Assembly: GCA_949316495.1 (NCBI GenBank)
Contig: OX439012.1
Location: 8,648,549 to 8,712,548, forward strand
Source of the DNA: Amphiduros pacificus
Taxonomy: Eukaryota; Annelida; Polychaeta; Phyllodocida; Hesionidae
Length of the DNA stretch: 64,000 bases
Reading direction: 5' to 3'
Shown here piece by piece: positions 45,454 through 57,149 of the stretch (positions within the stretch are counted from its first letter, which is position 1; every line of letters starts with the position of its first letter). The position numbers and the translations under genes are program-made. The notes below the pieces were generated by a model. It made no database searches, was not told the origin of the DNA, and was given only the letters and a program-made list of their open reading frames with translations.

Positions 45454-48400
45454 AGGATCCTCTGCACCGCAAACAAGCGAGCACCATCGCATATAGTCCA
45501 TCACTGACTAATATACCAAGCCACCTAGGATCCTCTGCACTGCAAACAAGCGAGCACCATCGCATATAGTCCATCACTGACTAATATAGCGAGCCACCTA
45601 GGATCCTCTGAACCGCAAACAAGCGAGCACCATCGCATATAGTCCATCACTGACTAATAAAACAAGCCACCTAGGATCCTCTGCACTGCAAACAAGCGAG
45701 CACCATCGCATATAGTCCATCACTGACTAATAAAGCAAGCCACCTAGGATCCTCTGCACTGCAAACAAGCGAGCACCATCGCATATAGTCCATCACTGAC
45801 TAATAAAGCAAGCCACCTAGGATCCTCTGCACTGCAAACAAGTGAGCACCATCGCATATAGTCCATCACTGACTAATAAAGCAAGCCGCCTAGGATCCTC
45901 TGCACTGCAAACAAGCGAGCACCATCGCATATAGTCCATCACTGACTAATATAGCGAGCCACCTAGGATCCTCTGAACCGCAAACAAGCGAGCACCATCG
46001 CATGTAGTCCATCACTGACTAATAAAGCAAGCCACCTAGGATCCTCTGCACTGCAAACAAGCGAGCACCATCGCATATAGTCCATCACTGACTAATATAG
46101 CAAGCGACCTAGGATCCGCTCCACCACAAACAAGCGAGCACCATCGCATATAGTCCATCACTGACTAATATAGCGAGCCACTTAGGATCCTCTGCACCGC
46201 AAACAAGCGAGCACCATCGCATATAGTCCATCACTGACTAATATAGCAAGCCACCTAGGATCCTCTGCACCGCAAACAAGCGAGCACCATCGCATATAGT
46301 CCATCACTGACTAATAAAGCGAGCCACTTAGGGTCCTCTGCACTGCAAACAAGCGAGCACCATCGCATAGAGTCCATCACTGACTAATAAAGCAAGCCAC
46401 CTAGGATCCTCTGCACCGCAAACAAGCGAGCACCATCGCATATAGTCCATCACTGACTAATATAGCAAGCCACCTAGGATCCTCTGTACTGCAAACAAGC
46501 GAGCACCATCGCATAGAGTCCATCACTGACTAATAAAGCAAGCCACCTAGGATCCTCTCCACCGCAAACAAGCGAGCACCATCGCATATAGTCCATCACT
46601 GACTAATATAGCGAGCCACCTAGGATCCTCTGCACCGCAAACAAGCGAGCACCATCGCATATAGTCCATCACTGACTAATATAGCAAGCCACCTAGGATC
46701 CTCTGCACCGCAAACAAGCGAGCACCATCGCATATAGTCCATCACTGACTAATATAGCAAGCCACCTAGGATCCTCTGCACTGCAAACAAGCGAGCACCA
46801 TCGCATATAGTCCATCACTGACTAATATAGCAAGCCACCTAGGATCCTCTGCACCGCAAACAAGCGAGCACCATCGCATATAGTCCATCACTGACTAATA
46901 TAGCAAGCCACCTAGGATCCTCTGCACCGCAAACAAGCGAGCACCATCGCATATAGTCCATCACTGACTAATATAGCAAGCCACCTAGGATCCTCTGCAC
47001 CGCAAACAAGCGAGCACCATCGCATATAGTCCATCACTGACTAATATAGCAAGCCACCTAGGATCCTCTGCACCGCAAACAAGCGAGCACCATCGCATAT
47101 AGTCCATCACTGACTAATATAGCAAGCCACCTAGGATCCTCTGCACCGCAAACAAGCGAGCACCATCGCATATAGTCCATCACTGACTAATATAGCAAGC
47201 GACCAAGGATCCTCTGCACCGCAAACAAGCGAGCACCATCGCATATAGTCCGTCACTGACTAATATAGCAAGCCACCTAGGATCCTCTGCACCGCAAACA
47301 AGCGAGCACCATCGCATATAGTCCATCACTGACTAATATAGCAAGCCACCTAGGATCCTCTGCACCGCAAACAAGCGAGCACCATCGCATATAGTCCATC
47401 GCTGACTAATATAGAAAGCCACCTAGGATCCTCTGCACTGCAAACAAGCGAGCACCATCGCATATAGTCCATCACTGACTAATATAGCAAGCCACCTAGG
47501 ATCCTCTGCACCGCAAACAAGCGAGCACCATCGCATATAGTCCATCACTGACTAATATAGCAAGCCACCTAGGATCCTCTGTCCTGCAAACAAGCGAGCA
47601 CCATCGCATATAGTCCATCACTGACTAATATGGCAAGCCTTCTAGGATCCTCTGCACCGCAAACAAGTGAGCACCATCGCATATAGTCCATCACTGACTA
47701 ATATAGCAAGCCACCTAGGATCCTCTGCACTGCAAACAAGCGAGCACCATCGCATATAGTCCATCACTGACTAATATAGCAAGCCACCTAGGATCCTCTC
47801 CACCGCAAACAAGCGAGCACCATCGCATATAGTCCATCACTGACTAATATAGCGAGCCACCTAGGATCCTCTCCACCGCAAACAAGCGAGCACCATCGCA
47901 TATAGTCCATCACTGACTAATATAGCGAGCCACCTAGGATCCTCTGCACCGCAAACAAGCAAGCACCATCGCATATAGTCCATCACTGACTAATATAGCA
48001 AGCCACCTAGGATCCTCTGTACCGCAAACAAGCGAGCACCATCACATATAGTCCATCACTGACTAATATAGCAAGCCACCTAGGATCCTCTGCACCGCAA
48101 ACAAGCGAGCACCATCGCATATAGTCCATCACTGACTAATATAGCAAGCCACCTAGGATCCTCTGTACCGCAAACAAGCGAGCACCATCACATATAGTCC
48201 GTCACTGACTAATATAGCAAGCCACCTAGGATCCTCTGTACCGCAAACAAGCGAGCGCCATCGCATATAGTCCATCACTGACTAATATAGCAAGCCACCT
48301 AGGATCCTCTGTACTGCAAACAAGCGAGCACCATCACATATAGTCCGTCACTGACTAATATAGCAAGCCACCTAGGATCCTCTGTACCGCAAACAAGCGA

Positions 48401-49732
48401 GCACCATCACATATAGTCCGTCACTGACTAATATAGCAAGCCACCTAGGATCCTCTGTACCGCAAACAAGCGAGCGCCATCGCATATAGTCCATCACTGA
48501 CTAATATAGCAAGCCACCTAGGATCCTCTGTACTGCAAACAAGCGAGCACCATCACATATAGTCCGTCACTGACTAATATAGCAAGCCACCTAGGATCCT
48601 CTGTACCGCAAACAAGCGAGCACCATCACATATAGTCCGTCACTGACTAATATAGCAAGCCACCTAGGATCCTCTGTACCGCAAACAAGCGAGCGCCATC
48701 GCATATAGTCCATCACTGACTAATATAGCAAGCCACCTAGGATCCTCTGTACTGCAAACAAGCGAGCACCATCGCATATAGTCCATCACTGACTAATATA
48801 GCGAGCAACTTAGGATCCTCTGCACTGCAAACAAGCGAGCACCATCGCATATAGTCCGTCACTGACTAATATAGCAAGCCACCTAGGATCCTCTGCACCG
48901 CAAACAAGCGAGCACCATCGCATATAGTCCATCACTGACTAATATAGCAAGCCACCTAGGATCCTCTGTACCGCAAACAAGCGAGCACCATCACATATAG
49001 TCCATCACTGACTAATATAGCAAGCCACCTAGGATCCTCTGTACTGCAAACAAGCGAGCACCATCGCATATAGTCCATCACTGACTAATATAGCAAGCCA
49101 CCTAGGATCCTCTGCACCGCAAACAAGCGAGCACCATCGCATATAGTCCATCACTGACTAATATAGCAAGCCACCTAGGATCCTCTGCACCGCAAACAAG
49201 CGAGCACCATCGCATATAGTCCATCACTGACTGATATAGCGAGCCACCTAGGATCCTCTGTACCGCAAACAAGCGAGCACCATCGCATATAGTCCATCAC
49301 TGACTAATAAAACAAGCCACCTAGGATCCTCTGCACTGCAAACAAGCGAGCACCATCGCATATAGTCCATCACTGACTAATATAGCGAGCCACCTAGGAT
49401 CCTCTGCACTGCAAACAAGCGAGCACCATCGCATAGAGTCCATCACTGACTAATATAGAAAGCCACCTAGGATCCTCTGCACTGCAAACAAGCGAGCACC
49501 ATCGCATATAGTCCATCACTGACTAATATAGCAAGCCACCTAGGATCCTCTGCACCGCAAACAAGCGAGCACCATCGCATATAGTCCATCACTGACTAAT
49601 AAAGCAAGCCACCTAGGATCCTCTGCACCGCAAACAAGCGAGCACCATCGCATATAGTCCATCACTGACTAATATAGCGAGCCACCTAGGATCCTCTGCA
49701 CCGCAAACAAGCGAGCACCATCGCATATAGTC
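45454..49732. repeat. 73-bp satellite array, about 58 copies
   Basis: Successive units start CCTAGGATCCTCTGCACCGC and continue AAACAAGCGAGCACCATCGC and ATATAGTCCATCACTGACTA. Period is exactly 73 bp. Units differ at a small set of sites, mostly CpG against TpG or CpA (CACCGC/CACTGC, ATCGCAT/ATCACAT, TCCGTC/TCCATC, GCGAGCC/GCAAGCC). At about 48130-48790 three units form a 219-bp higher-order repeat marked by GAGCGCC. The unit has overlapping AvrII and BamHI palindromes (CCTAGGATCC). No open frame of note crosses it. Confidence 0.97.
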
Positions 49733-50085
49733 ACTTACGTCTGTTAGCCACTTTCTTAAGGGGTGATCAAAAGTCATTTTTGTGGAGTTTGGACCAAAAG
49801 TCACTTTATTAGAGTTTTGATCAAAAGTTACTTCCTTTGGTTTTGAACAAACATTGCATACTAGGGACTAAGGGGGTTTAAAATCACTTCCTTAGAGGTT
49901 TTGTTTTAAGTTACTTAATGGTCATTTTCTATTAGTCTTGAGCTAAAACTAGGACATTGATCACAGGAACGTTCTTGGAGTTTTGATTGGCAATAGTTAC
50001 TTCTAAGGGGTTTTGATCAAAAGTCATTTCCTAGGGATTTTGATCAAAAGTCACTTCCAAGAGTTTTGATCAAGTATAGATTTGC
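49733..50085. repeat. Degenerate ~28-bp minisatellite
   Basis: Repeated GTTTTGATCAAAAGTCACTT-type phrases with CCTTGG or TCTAAGG spacers, best preserved at both ends and eroded at 49860-49980. TTTTGATCAAAA is palindromic. Confidence 0.75.
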
Positions 50086-50223
50086 GAGTAGAAATTTGAT
50101 GTCAGGAAACGTCCCAGATCAGAATGTCTGAATCAAGTTTGAAAAATTCATCTCCCTTCAAAATGCCTCCGATTTTGCCACTAATCCTCGGTTATTCTTG
50201 TAACAGTATGGCCATCGTCAATG

Positions 50224-50425
50224 TCGTGGGGTGGGATGTGGCTCGGTTTGATGCATCTGTCTCCCCTATTAAATGTCTGGGGTTCGAATTTGTGAAGAAA
50301 GAAGAGAGGTGGATTTCTGCTACTGAGTTGTTTTTCATTCCAGCCAATGCTTTATGACTGGTTATCTAAGGCAGTGGCTTATGTTATTATGTCTATGTGA
50401 AATAAATGCAAAACAAACATTCCCA
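50224..50425 (+). repeat. SINE family B, copy 2
   Basis: The head GATGTGGCTCGGTTTGATGC (box A region) and GGGGTTCGAATTTG (box B) is followed by GAGAGGTGGATTTCTGCTAC, TGAGTTGTTTTTCATTCCA and TTTATGACTGGTTATCTAA, matching copy 1 at 22500-22690. It ends near AAATGCAAAACAAAC. A 77-codon frame crosses it and is not a gene. Confidence 0.75.
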
Positions 50426-50580
50426 GTCACTCTACAAAAAGAGTAGGGCATTGAGTCCCGGTGGCGGGGTTCTATCTGACCTGAAATAGCTTAAGCAGTG
50501 ATGAAAATGTCTTGAATACAAATAAATCAAATCAATAATCGTGCTGAGTAGTTTATTTGCCCTACTTTATGGACAAATGC
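50426..50580. other. Unique spacer
   Basis: No recognised feature. Confidence 0.35.
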
Positions 50581-50785
50581 CTTTCACTTTGTTTATGATA
50601 CCAGTTTAATCTTGTCACAGTACTTTCACAAGAGTAGATCATTTGGCCTACGTTATGGCCGTGTACATATGTGAGTAGATAAATCGACAACTTCCACTTT
50701 GGTTATAATACTACTTTAATCTTGTCACAGTATTTTCACTGGAGCAGCTCATTTGGCCTACGTTATGGCCGTGTATATTTGTTAG
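50581..50785. repeat. Direct duplication of ~95 bp, offset 110 bp
   Basis: 50581-50675 and 50691-50785 share TTTAATCTTGTCACAGTA and CATTTGGCCTACGTTATGGC and the sequence between with scattered changes. Confidence 0.88.
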
Positions 50786-51700
50786 CGGTGGGTATCTGAA
50801 GTGTGTGGTTACCTCACACGTCAGAGAGTTTTTAGGTTGAGTAGACCTGAATATACATATTTCCCCTGCTCAACTCAGATTGCATACACCGGCAAAGCTT
50901 TGTGAATATGAATAAACATTTACAAACCAAAACAAAGAGACATGTTTTGCATTTTTGAATTCTTTAGGGAAGAGCTACTGCAATTTGATATGTTTGAACT
51001 GTTATGAATATTCATTATGACTGTCATTGTTACAAACTCCTGGTTCTGCAAAGTATAAATCACAGCATATTCAACTGTATGCCTCCAGGAATATATTGAT
51101 GTGTCTTTTGCATACAATGTCCTAGAGATTTACTTGTTTTTACATGAAAACAAGACTTTCACACAAAAGTAATGCTTCCATTTTTCATTCTGTCAAGGGT
51201 ATGATGATTTCACATCTTAACATTGAATAATATTACCTGATCTTGTAGACTACACAATCATCAAAAGAAACTAATCTCGTTTTTTCCTTCACTAATTCCA
51301 TCTTAAATCATCATAAGAGAAATTATAGCACTCTCAAATTGCATTAATGACGCGTAATTTACGTTCTTAAGCACTTTTTGCCTATTTTTATCTTTTTAAT
51401 CTGTTTTCATTTTTTATTTATGTCGATTGTGTTCATTTCCCTCGACAATTAAGATACATCGCGTGCGTATTTGTGACCCAGAATCGATTCAAAACTTTTA
51501 ACAATTTTAATTGGGACTTGTACCTTTATTTAAAAAACAACAAAAACAAGGGCCTTTAATGAATAGCATTCATTAATCATTCACCGCCTTATCTTCACGT
51601 GATGATTTATTTATATTCTATGTGCCACTTGCGCCGATATTCTATCGCTGATACCACCCAAAAGCGTCGGCTAATTTAACATTCAAGCAGCGTCAATTCT
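50786..51700. other. Unique spacer
   Basis: 50800-50900 has a compact ACCTCACACGTCAG / CTGCTCAACTCAG composition but no clear tRNA-like boxes. The remainder is AT-rich. Confidence 0.4.
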
Positions 51701-51729
51701 TGTGAACGTCAATCTCAGACAAGTGTGCA

Positions 51730-51790
51730 TGGCATTGGTTATCGCTGCACGTGCTTGTGTTATCCAATCAGCGTCCCCGCGGAGAGATAT
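51730..51790. promoter_or_regulatory. Possible regulatory cluster: CCAAT pair and E-box
   Basis: GCATTGGTT (inverted CCAAT, about 51732-51740), GCACGTGC (E-box, 51747-51754) and ATCCAATCAGCG (CCAAT, 51762-51773) lie in a locally CpG-rich block in otherwise AT-rich DNA. Three short frames overlap it on both strands and none is recognisable. Confidence 0.28.
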
Positions 51791-51890
51791 GAGACGCAGC
51801 ATGCTTGAGACACGCTGTGTGGTCAAATCACGCCTTGCATATTCTCGCCTCACAGAAAATAATCCCTTGTGCTGCATGCGAATTTAGTTC

Positions 51891-52732
51891 TAAAATTTGG
51901 CACAAAGACCTGTATTCACTGGCAAGCTTTCATTGTAATGCAACCCATGTTGAAACGTGGTGTGAGTTTGGAATGTGTTTTCTTAAACATTGTTGAACAT
52001 GACTTTATTCATAACACGATCTTGTATTATTTCACAACTGTAAACTTTGATTCTTAAGTTTCTGCACCAAAGAATGGTGGTTGTTTGTTCAATATCCAAT
52101 ACCATTTTCAAAAGAATACTATTATTACATTGTGGATTAATTCGCTTTTAACTTTAATTCTCAGTTGCTTGAAAGTTATTGTTCACTTTCTCTTCAGATT
52201 TCGTCCTATTTATTCAAGATCTGGATATCAACCGGAAGATAATCTGGAATTCCTAAGATCCACCCGAAAATAATTGTTCATGAACAACCGAAAAAGAATT
52301 AATTTTGATTCAAACTTTTCATATTTCTCAGAGTCATCAAATAAATTCATCATACCTGAAATGATTCAACGAAATTATTCATAATGAAATATTTGGGAGT
52401 TTTTCAAAGGTTTTAATTTAATATTCTGCATTGTATGCAAATCTAAATAAATCTCAAATCATTTCCTTAAATTGGTATTTCATCCATGGGATATTAGGTG
52501 ACACCAAATATAAATCATAAAAAAATATGACAAAACACATACAGAAAATATCCACTACAATATAAATATACATAGAAAACAGTGAAGACTGCAATAAAGT
52601 TGCAGTGTATTATTGGTGGTATTGTGAAATTAACCAATTAGATAACAAGAATGCTAACCACTCTGCAATGATATTGAGGACTTAGTTTAAAATAACTGAA
52701 ACCATGGTATCTCATTTACAGCCCGAAATAAA
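51891..52732. other. Unique AT-rich spacer
   Basis: No recognised feature. Confidence 0.4.
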
Positions 52733-52995
52733 CAATCTACATAAGTGGTTTAAATGCTTTAATACCAAATCTAATAAATATATGTCATTTAATCTTATTA
52801 GGAAGTAGGCGATGCTGCATAGGACGATCTTGAACAACGATCGCAGTCATTTAATCGTAAGTTTATGATTATGATAGAAATTTAGCAATACAATCTACAA
52901 AAGTGATTTAAATGATCTAATACCAAATCTAATAAATATAAGTCATTTATTTTTATGTTTATGATTATGATAAAAATTTAGCACTATACTCAGTC
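52733..52995. repeat. Direct duplication with ~50-bp presence/absence segment
   Basis: CAATCTAC..TTAATACCAAATC blocks begin at 52733 and 52891 (offset 158). Copy 1 carries about 50 bp that copy 2 lacks, bounded by two GTCATTTAATC 11-mers. Both copies continue into TTTATGATTATGATA(G/A)AAATTTAGCA. Confidence 0.78.
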
Positions 52996-54063
52996 GCAGT
53001 AAACTGTTGTGCCTTGCCGTCGCAGGTGGTTTTATGTACACGATATATTAGTAAGTGTCCAGATAATAAATTCTGCTAAATATACAACTTTCTTAATGAT
53101 TTGCTGTCATTTCATCCCTGTTATATTTTCCCCATTAGTACAATAAGGCTTTTAATGAACTTACATTTCATTCGATGAGTTACTATGATCAGTTAAAAGA
53201 TAAGTAAAAACATATGAATAGTGAAAGTTAAAATGGAATAAATATGAAAAATGAATATGAAAAAGGAATGGAATATTCCACCAAATGTTAGGAAATGTGC
53301 CATTCTTTGAAATATCCATGAAGTGACTTTTAAGATGTTGAGGCTTGTCTCGTGGTTTCAGAACTAATAACAATTGCCATCAAGGCGGCGAGAACGCTTC
53401 ATTGGAGAGAGAAGGCTGTGGGATGAACCATAATTATAGGATTAAGGAGAAAATAAAGGTGATTTCAAAGATGTATTGAGTATGCAGTAGCCAAACAATA
53501 TGGTCGTTTCACATTGCTACATTCTACATTTTGAAGTTGCCAATTAATGCCAATCTTGGAAGACGTTTATTTCAGTACATCATGATAATATAATTGATTC
53601 TTCCATGAATATATAGAAACTCCATTTATGAGATGTATGAAAAATGATACACCAACATTTAAGATCTTTGCTTTGGAATTACTTTATTTTCTCTGCTCAT
53701 AACATGGTTGATCCAACCAAAAGAATATCTTGAACACATCTGCAGTTTGGCAAAGAAATGTTAAAGCAGTTCTTCCCGTGGCCTACTCTGGTCTGCTGTG
53801 ATGAACCAATGTTAACTGACCATTTCCTGAGAATAATTGTTATCAGTTCTGAAGCAAAATGACAAACAAATAAATATCAAATCTCTTTCCTTATTTCAAT
53901 ATAAATTCCTAGATTCATTTGAAAGACAAGAAAATATTGTTCTGGAAAAGTAGGTTGTGCCAATTGAGAGACTGTCACTTTTCCTGCTTCACCAAGAGAA
54001 CGGAGTTGTTCCATCTGTAATATGTTTTGCAAAAAGGACATAGGGCTGATTAGTGTCTGTCAT
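52996..54063. other. Unique AT-rich spacer
   Basis: No recognised feature. A 70-codon minus-strand frame at 53161-53373 lacks domains. Confidence 0.4.
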
Positions 54064-54106
54064 GGTCATGAAGGTCATGAAGGTCATGAAGGTCATGAAG
54101 GTCATA
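54064..54106. repeat. 9-bp tandem repeat (GGTCATGAA)
   Basis: About five copies of GGTCATGAA. Confidence 0.92.
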
Positions 54107-54780
54107 AAAGATCATGATGAAAGAGAATATCAAAGAAAGATTTATCAAAACTCTGACAAATTTTCCTGACAATCCCTATATACTGCTACATTCATCTCAA
54201 ACAACTCAATTCCACATTTTGTTATTTAATTCTTTATTCAGACTTTATCATTTTCTTCTGAAAGTTTTCAATATAGAGAAATATCCAATTTATTTATCAG
54301 CGTGTTGTTAGATACGCTGTATCGCAAAGCGCAGAATGACTTGTGACATTGCACGCGTGATGGAGAGAGTGTTGACCTTGGTTCGACCGCAGATTTGACC
54401 CTTTGTCGTCCTACCATCGTGTTTTATGCAGGCAAATGTCACATCTTGAGGCCCAGCCTTGCAGATGAAGAAGTGTTCGTGCCGATAGGAGCCCTGTATT
54501 CCGCATATGGTATGTTTAATTTATAAACGGGTCGTGTATTGAGAATCACTTTGTTTATCACTTTATAATGAGAAGAGCTATTGATGAGGGATATACTATC
54601 CCCAAAAGGTCAAAAGGTCAGAAAAGTTTTATCAAATCTCTTCGTGTATAAAAGGAATAAAAAAATATTCCACCCAGAAGACATGATAATAACATAGAGT
54701 ACTAGATTAAACCAGGGAGACTTGATATTTGATACCTGGAAAGTAAACAAAAAAACTGAAATTAAAACACCGCTGACAAT
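54107..54780. other. Unique spacer
   Basis: No gene recognised. CCAAAAGGTCAGAAAA and the following ~35 bases near 54605 resemble 54857-54895, a small local duplication. Confidence 0.4.
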
Positions 54781-54870
54781 GTCTGCTCATAGCGCTTGAT
54801 AGCAACTAGCCAGGATTCGAACCAGGTATCTCTGCGTGTCAAGGCAAACACTCTACCAAAAGGCCAGAAA
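54781..54870 (-). repeat. tRNA-like repeat C, copy 1
   Basis: On the minus strand, CTTTTGGTAGAGTGTTTGCC (box A) and CTGGTTCGAATCCTGG (box B) are spaced as in a tRNA, then TAGTTGCTATCAAGCG. Acceptor-stem pairing is absent, so it is not a working tRNA. Related to 54925-55045. Confidence 0.65.
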
Positions 54871-54924
54871 AAATTATTAAATCTTTATATGAAGATTTAC
54901 GTTTAATAAATTCCAGATAGTTTT

Positions 54925-55045
54925 TGCTCACAGCGGAAACTATCTGCGGAGACTATCTTGATAGTAACTGGCCAGGATTCGAACTTGGTATCCTTGGGTG
55001 ACAAAGCGAATTCTCTACCAGTTGAGGCGATTATGCTACCAATTA
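54925..55045 (-). repeat. tRNA-like repeat C, copy 2
   Basis: On the minus strand, GCCTCAACTGGTAGAGAATT (box A) and AAGTTCGAATCCTGG (box B, complement at 54974-54983), then CCAGTTACTATCAAGATAGT. It shares the box B flank with 54781-54870 and 29885-29925. Probably a SINE head whose full length is unclear. Confidence 0.65.
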
Positions 55046-56159
55046 GTCTATTTCGGCCTTTTATATATTCAGATATCAAATACGTGCATTGAGAACAAAG
55101 GATGCGTGTATTTTTTGGGATAGGTGATAACTCCTTGGTTCTTGAAAAGTAGGCAGAAGTGACTGGTATATAAGATTTTTCCATACTTGACAATATATCA
55201 GGTTTCGAAGTAGAATTGATACAGCACATTTCAATATTAATTACCTGATTTACAAGAACATTTGCGGTCAAATACTACGTAGTGGTCGTGTTATAAGATG
55301 AATTAATGTGATTGGTTAAAACTGAAAAATATGGCTTCAAAACAGATCATGATTACAAAATATATAAGCGTCCCTGAAAAGAAGTCAACTTTACAAAGTC
55401 AAACCTATTGTTTGCTAAATACCTTTATTATATTTATGAGATGGGGATGTTGTGAAAAAAACCACTGCGAAAGAGATATCTTGCAGAAATTAGTAGGTAT
55501 TCAGGAAAGAGAAATGGTTTTCAAAGGTACCAAGACGTGGCAGTGATGGCTTCTATACAAGCGAGGAGCTTTAATCCCATGTTGGAATGACTATGATGGA
55601 TTAGAGCAGATTATCGCCAATGTTCAAAGCAGATACTTCCACGCAGACGATTGTTCCAGTCTGTCGTCTGGTTCTTTGTGTCGTCGTTGAGTTGGACATA
55701 ATGCGCTATAGAAAGAGCAAATACAAGCAAGATTGGCTCGCCATACAAGCAAGATTGGCTCGCCATACAATCATGACAAGGCTCCTCAAACATGATGCAA
55801 TACAAGGTCACAACCCGACAACCTGCCCAATATATTGCCAATCGTTAAGGTGAGAGAGACGCTGATCTATTTTGGCAATATAATTCATATATGAAATAAC
55901 ATCCTTTTAGTTTTGATATTTTCTTGTCGTTGCAGTTATTTTATGATGATGCATGTTCATGTTCTAGGACATTTCTCAGCAAAATAGTGAAATTCTGCAA
56001 ACAGTAAAAAGACGGTGTATAATTAGCATCATGATTGTAATAATAAAAATACTAATAATAAACATTTATATAGCGCCATTTCAGACTATAGCGCCATTAC
56101 TGCTCGTAGCCTTATGAATATAGTTTGTATCATAGAAAAAAGAGTATATAGAGTGTAAA
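55046..56159. other. Unique spacer
   Basis: ACAAGCAAGATTGGCTCGCC occurs twice in tandem (about 55724-55763). Frames of 71-77 codons on both strands at 55331-55853 have no recognisable domain. TATAGCGCCATT is doubled at about 56068-56098. Confidence 0.4.
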
Positions 56160-56283
56160 AGTAAAAAGAGTGCATATATTCAGCATCACAGTAAAATGAG
56201 TGCATATATTCAGCATCATAGTAAAAAGAGTGCATGAATTCAGCATCATAGTAAAAGGAGTGCATATATTCAGCATCATACAT
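56160..56283. repeat. 30-bp tandem repeat, 4 copies
   Basis: Units contain AGTGCATATATTCAGCATCA and TAGTAAAAAG with few changes. Confidence 0.92.
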
Positions 56284-56356
56284 CACACAGAGGAAGAGAT
56301 TCGTTCCGTTTTTGTGAGGCTGTTCTAAATATCTCAGTATCTAGTATCCACACAGC

Positions 56357-56460
56357 AACTTGTATATTAAAAAAAAATAAAAAAATAAAAAAAAATTAAA
56401 AAAAAAATTAAAAGAAACTAAAAAAAAAAAAAAATAAAAAAAAAAAAAAACTTGTATATT
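56357..56460. repeat. A-rich tract between exact 12-bp direct repeats
   Basis: AACTTGTATATT occurs at 56357-56368 and 56449-56460. The 80 bases between are nearly all A with a few T, G or C. Confidence 0.85.
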
Positions 56461-57099
56461 CATGGAACGACTTGTGTTTATACATCGGACGTTAATGTCT
56501 CAAAAGTGTGCAGAAACACTAAAATTGCATGAACTTGTTTAACAAAGTACAAGTGCATGAGGCCATGTAAATATATTATAATTTACCTCTTATATTGCAT
56601 CTGTCACTGGATAAAGTGAAATATAATATCTGAAACATTCTGAATATCCAAAGAGCAAGGTTAACACAGTCAACATTTACTGCATTTAATCTCCACATCT
56701 ACTTCCTGTACGATGCCTTTTATTTTCAGTGTATATTCAATTTTTCAATGTATATGGTTTTATTTGTACAATTTAATCAACTTTGTGTGAATATATTATC
56801 CAGTAAATTGTACCACATATACAAGTACATGTACTTGTACAAGTACAAGTACAATCAATTTTCAAATTATAATTTCTTATAGGCTATACAGTAAACACAA
56901 TGGCTTAATCCCCGTTCAAGAGGCTTTTATAGAGACCCTTTTTAAAGAGATCATTTTCTGACAATGAGTTTGACAATGTAAAAAAACACTTTTGTTGGCA
57001 AATGGTTAGGACCAATTACCTCTCTGAGATTTGGTTTACATTATGTGAAAAATAAATAAAGTATAAATATACGTTTTACTTTAACATAACAACAAGTGA
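56461..57099. other. Unique AT-rich spacer
   Basis: Includes a short palindromic run of GTAC/CTTGTAC units (56820-56852). Otherwise no feature. Confidence 0.45.
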
Positions 57100-57149
57100 T
57101 TTGCAGAACACTATGTTTCAACAATAGCTATCAAAACAAAATCAAGTAA

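Noticed and set aside
45454-49732. CRISPR-like array
   Set aside because: Units are contiguous 73-bp copies with no unique spacers, and the context is eukaryotic. The 29-, 30- and 37-bp arrays are rejected for the same reason.
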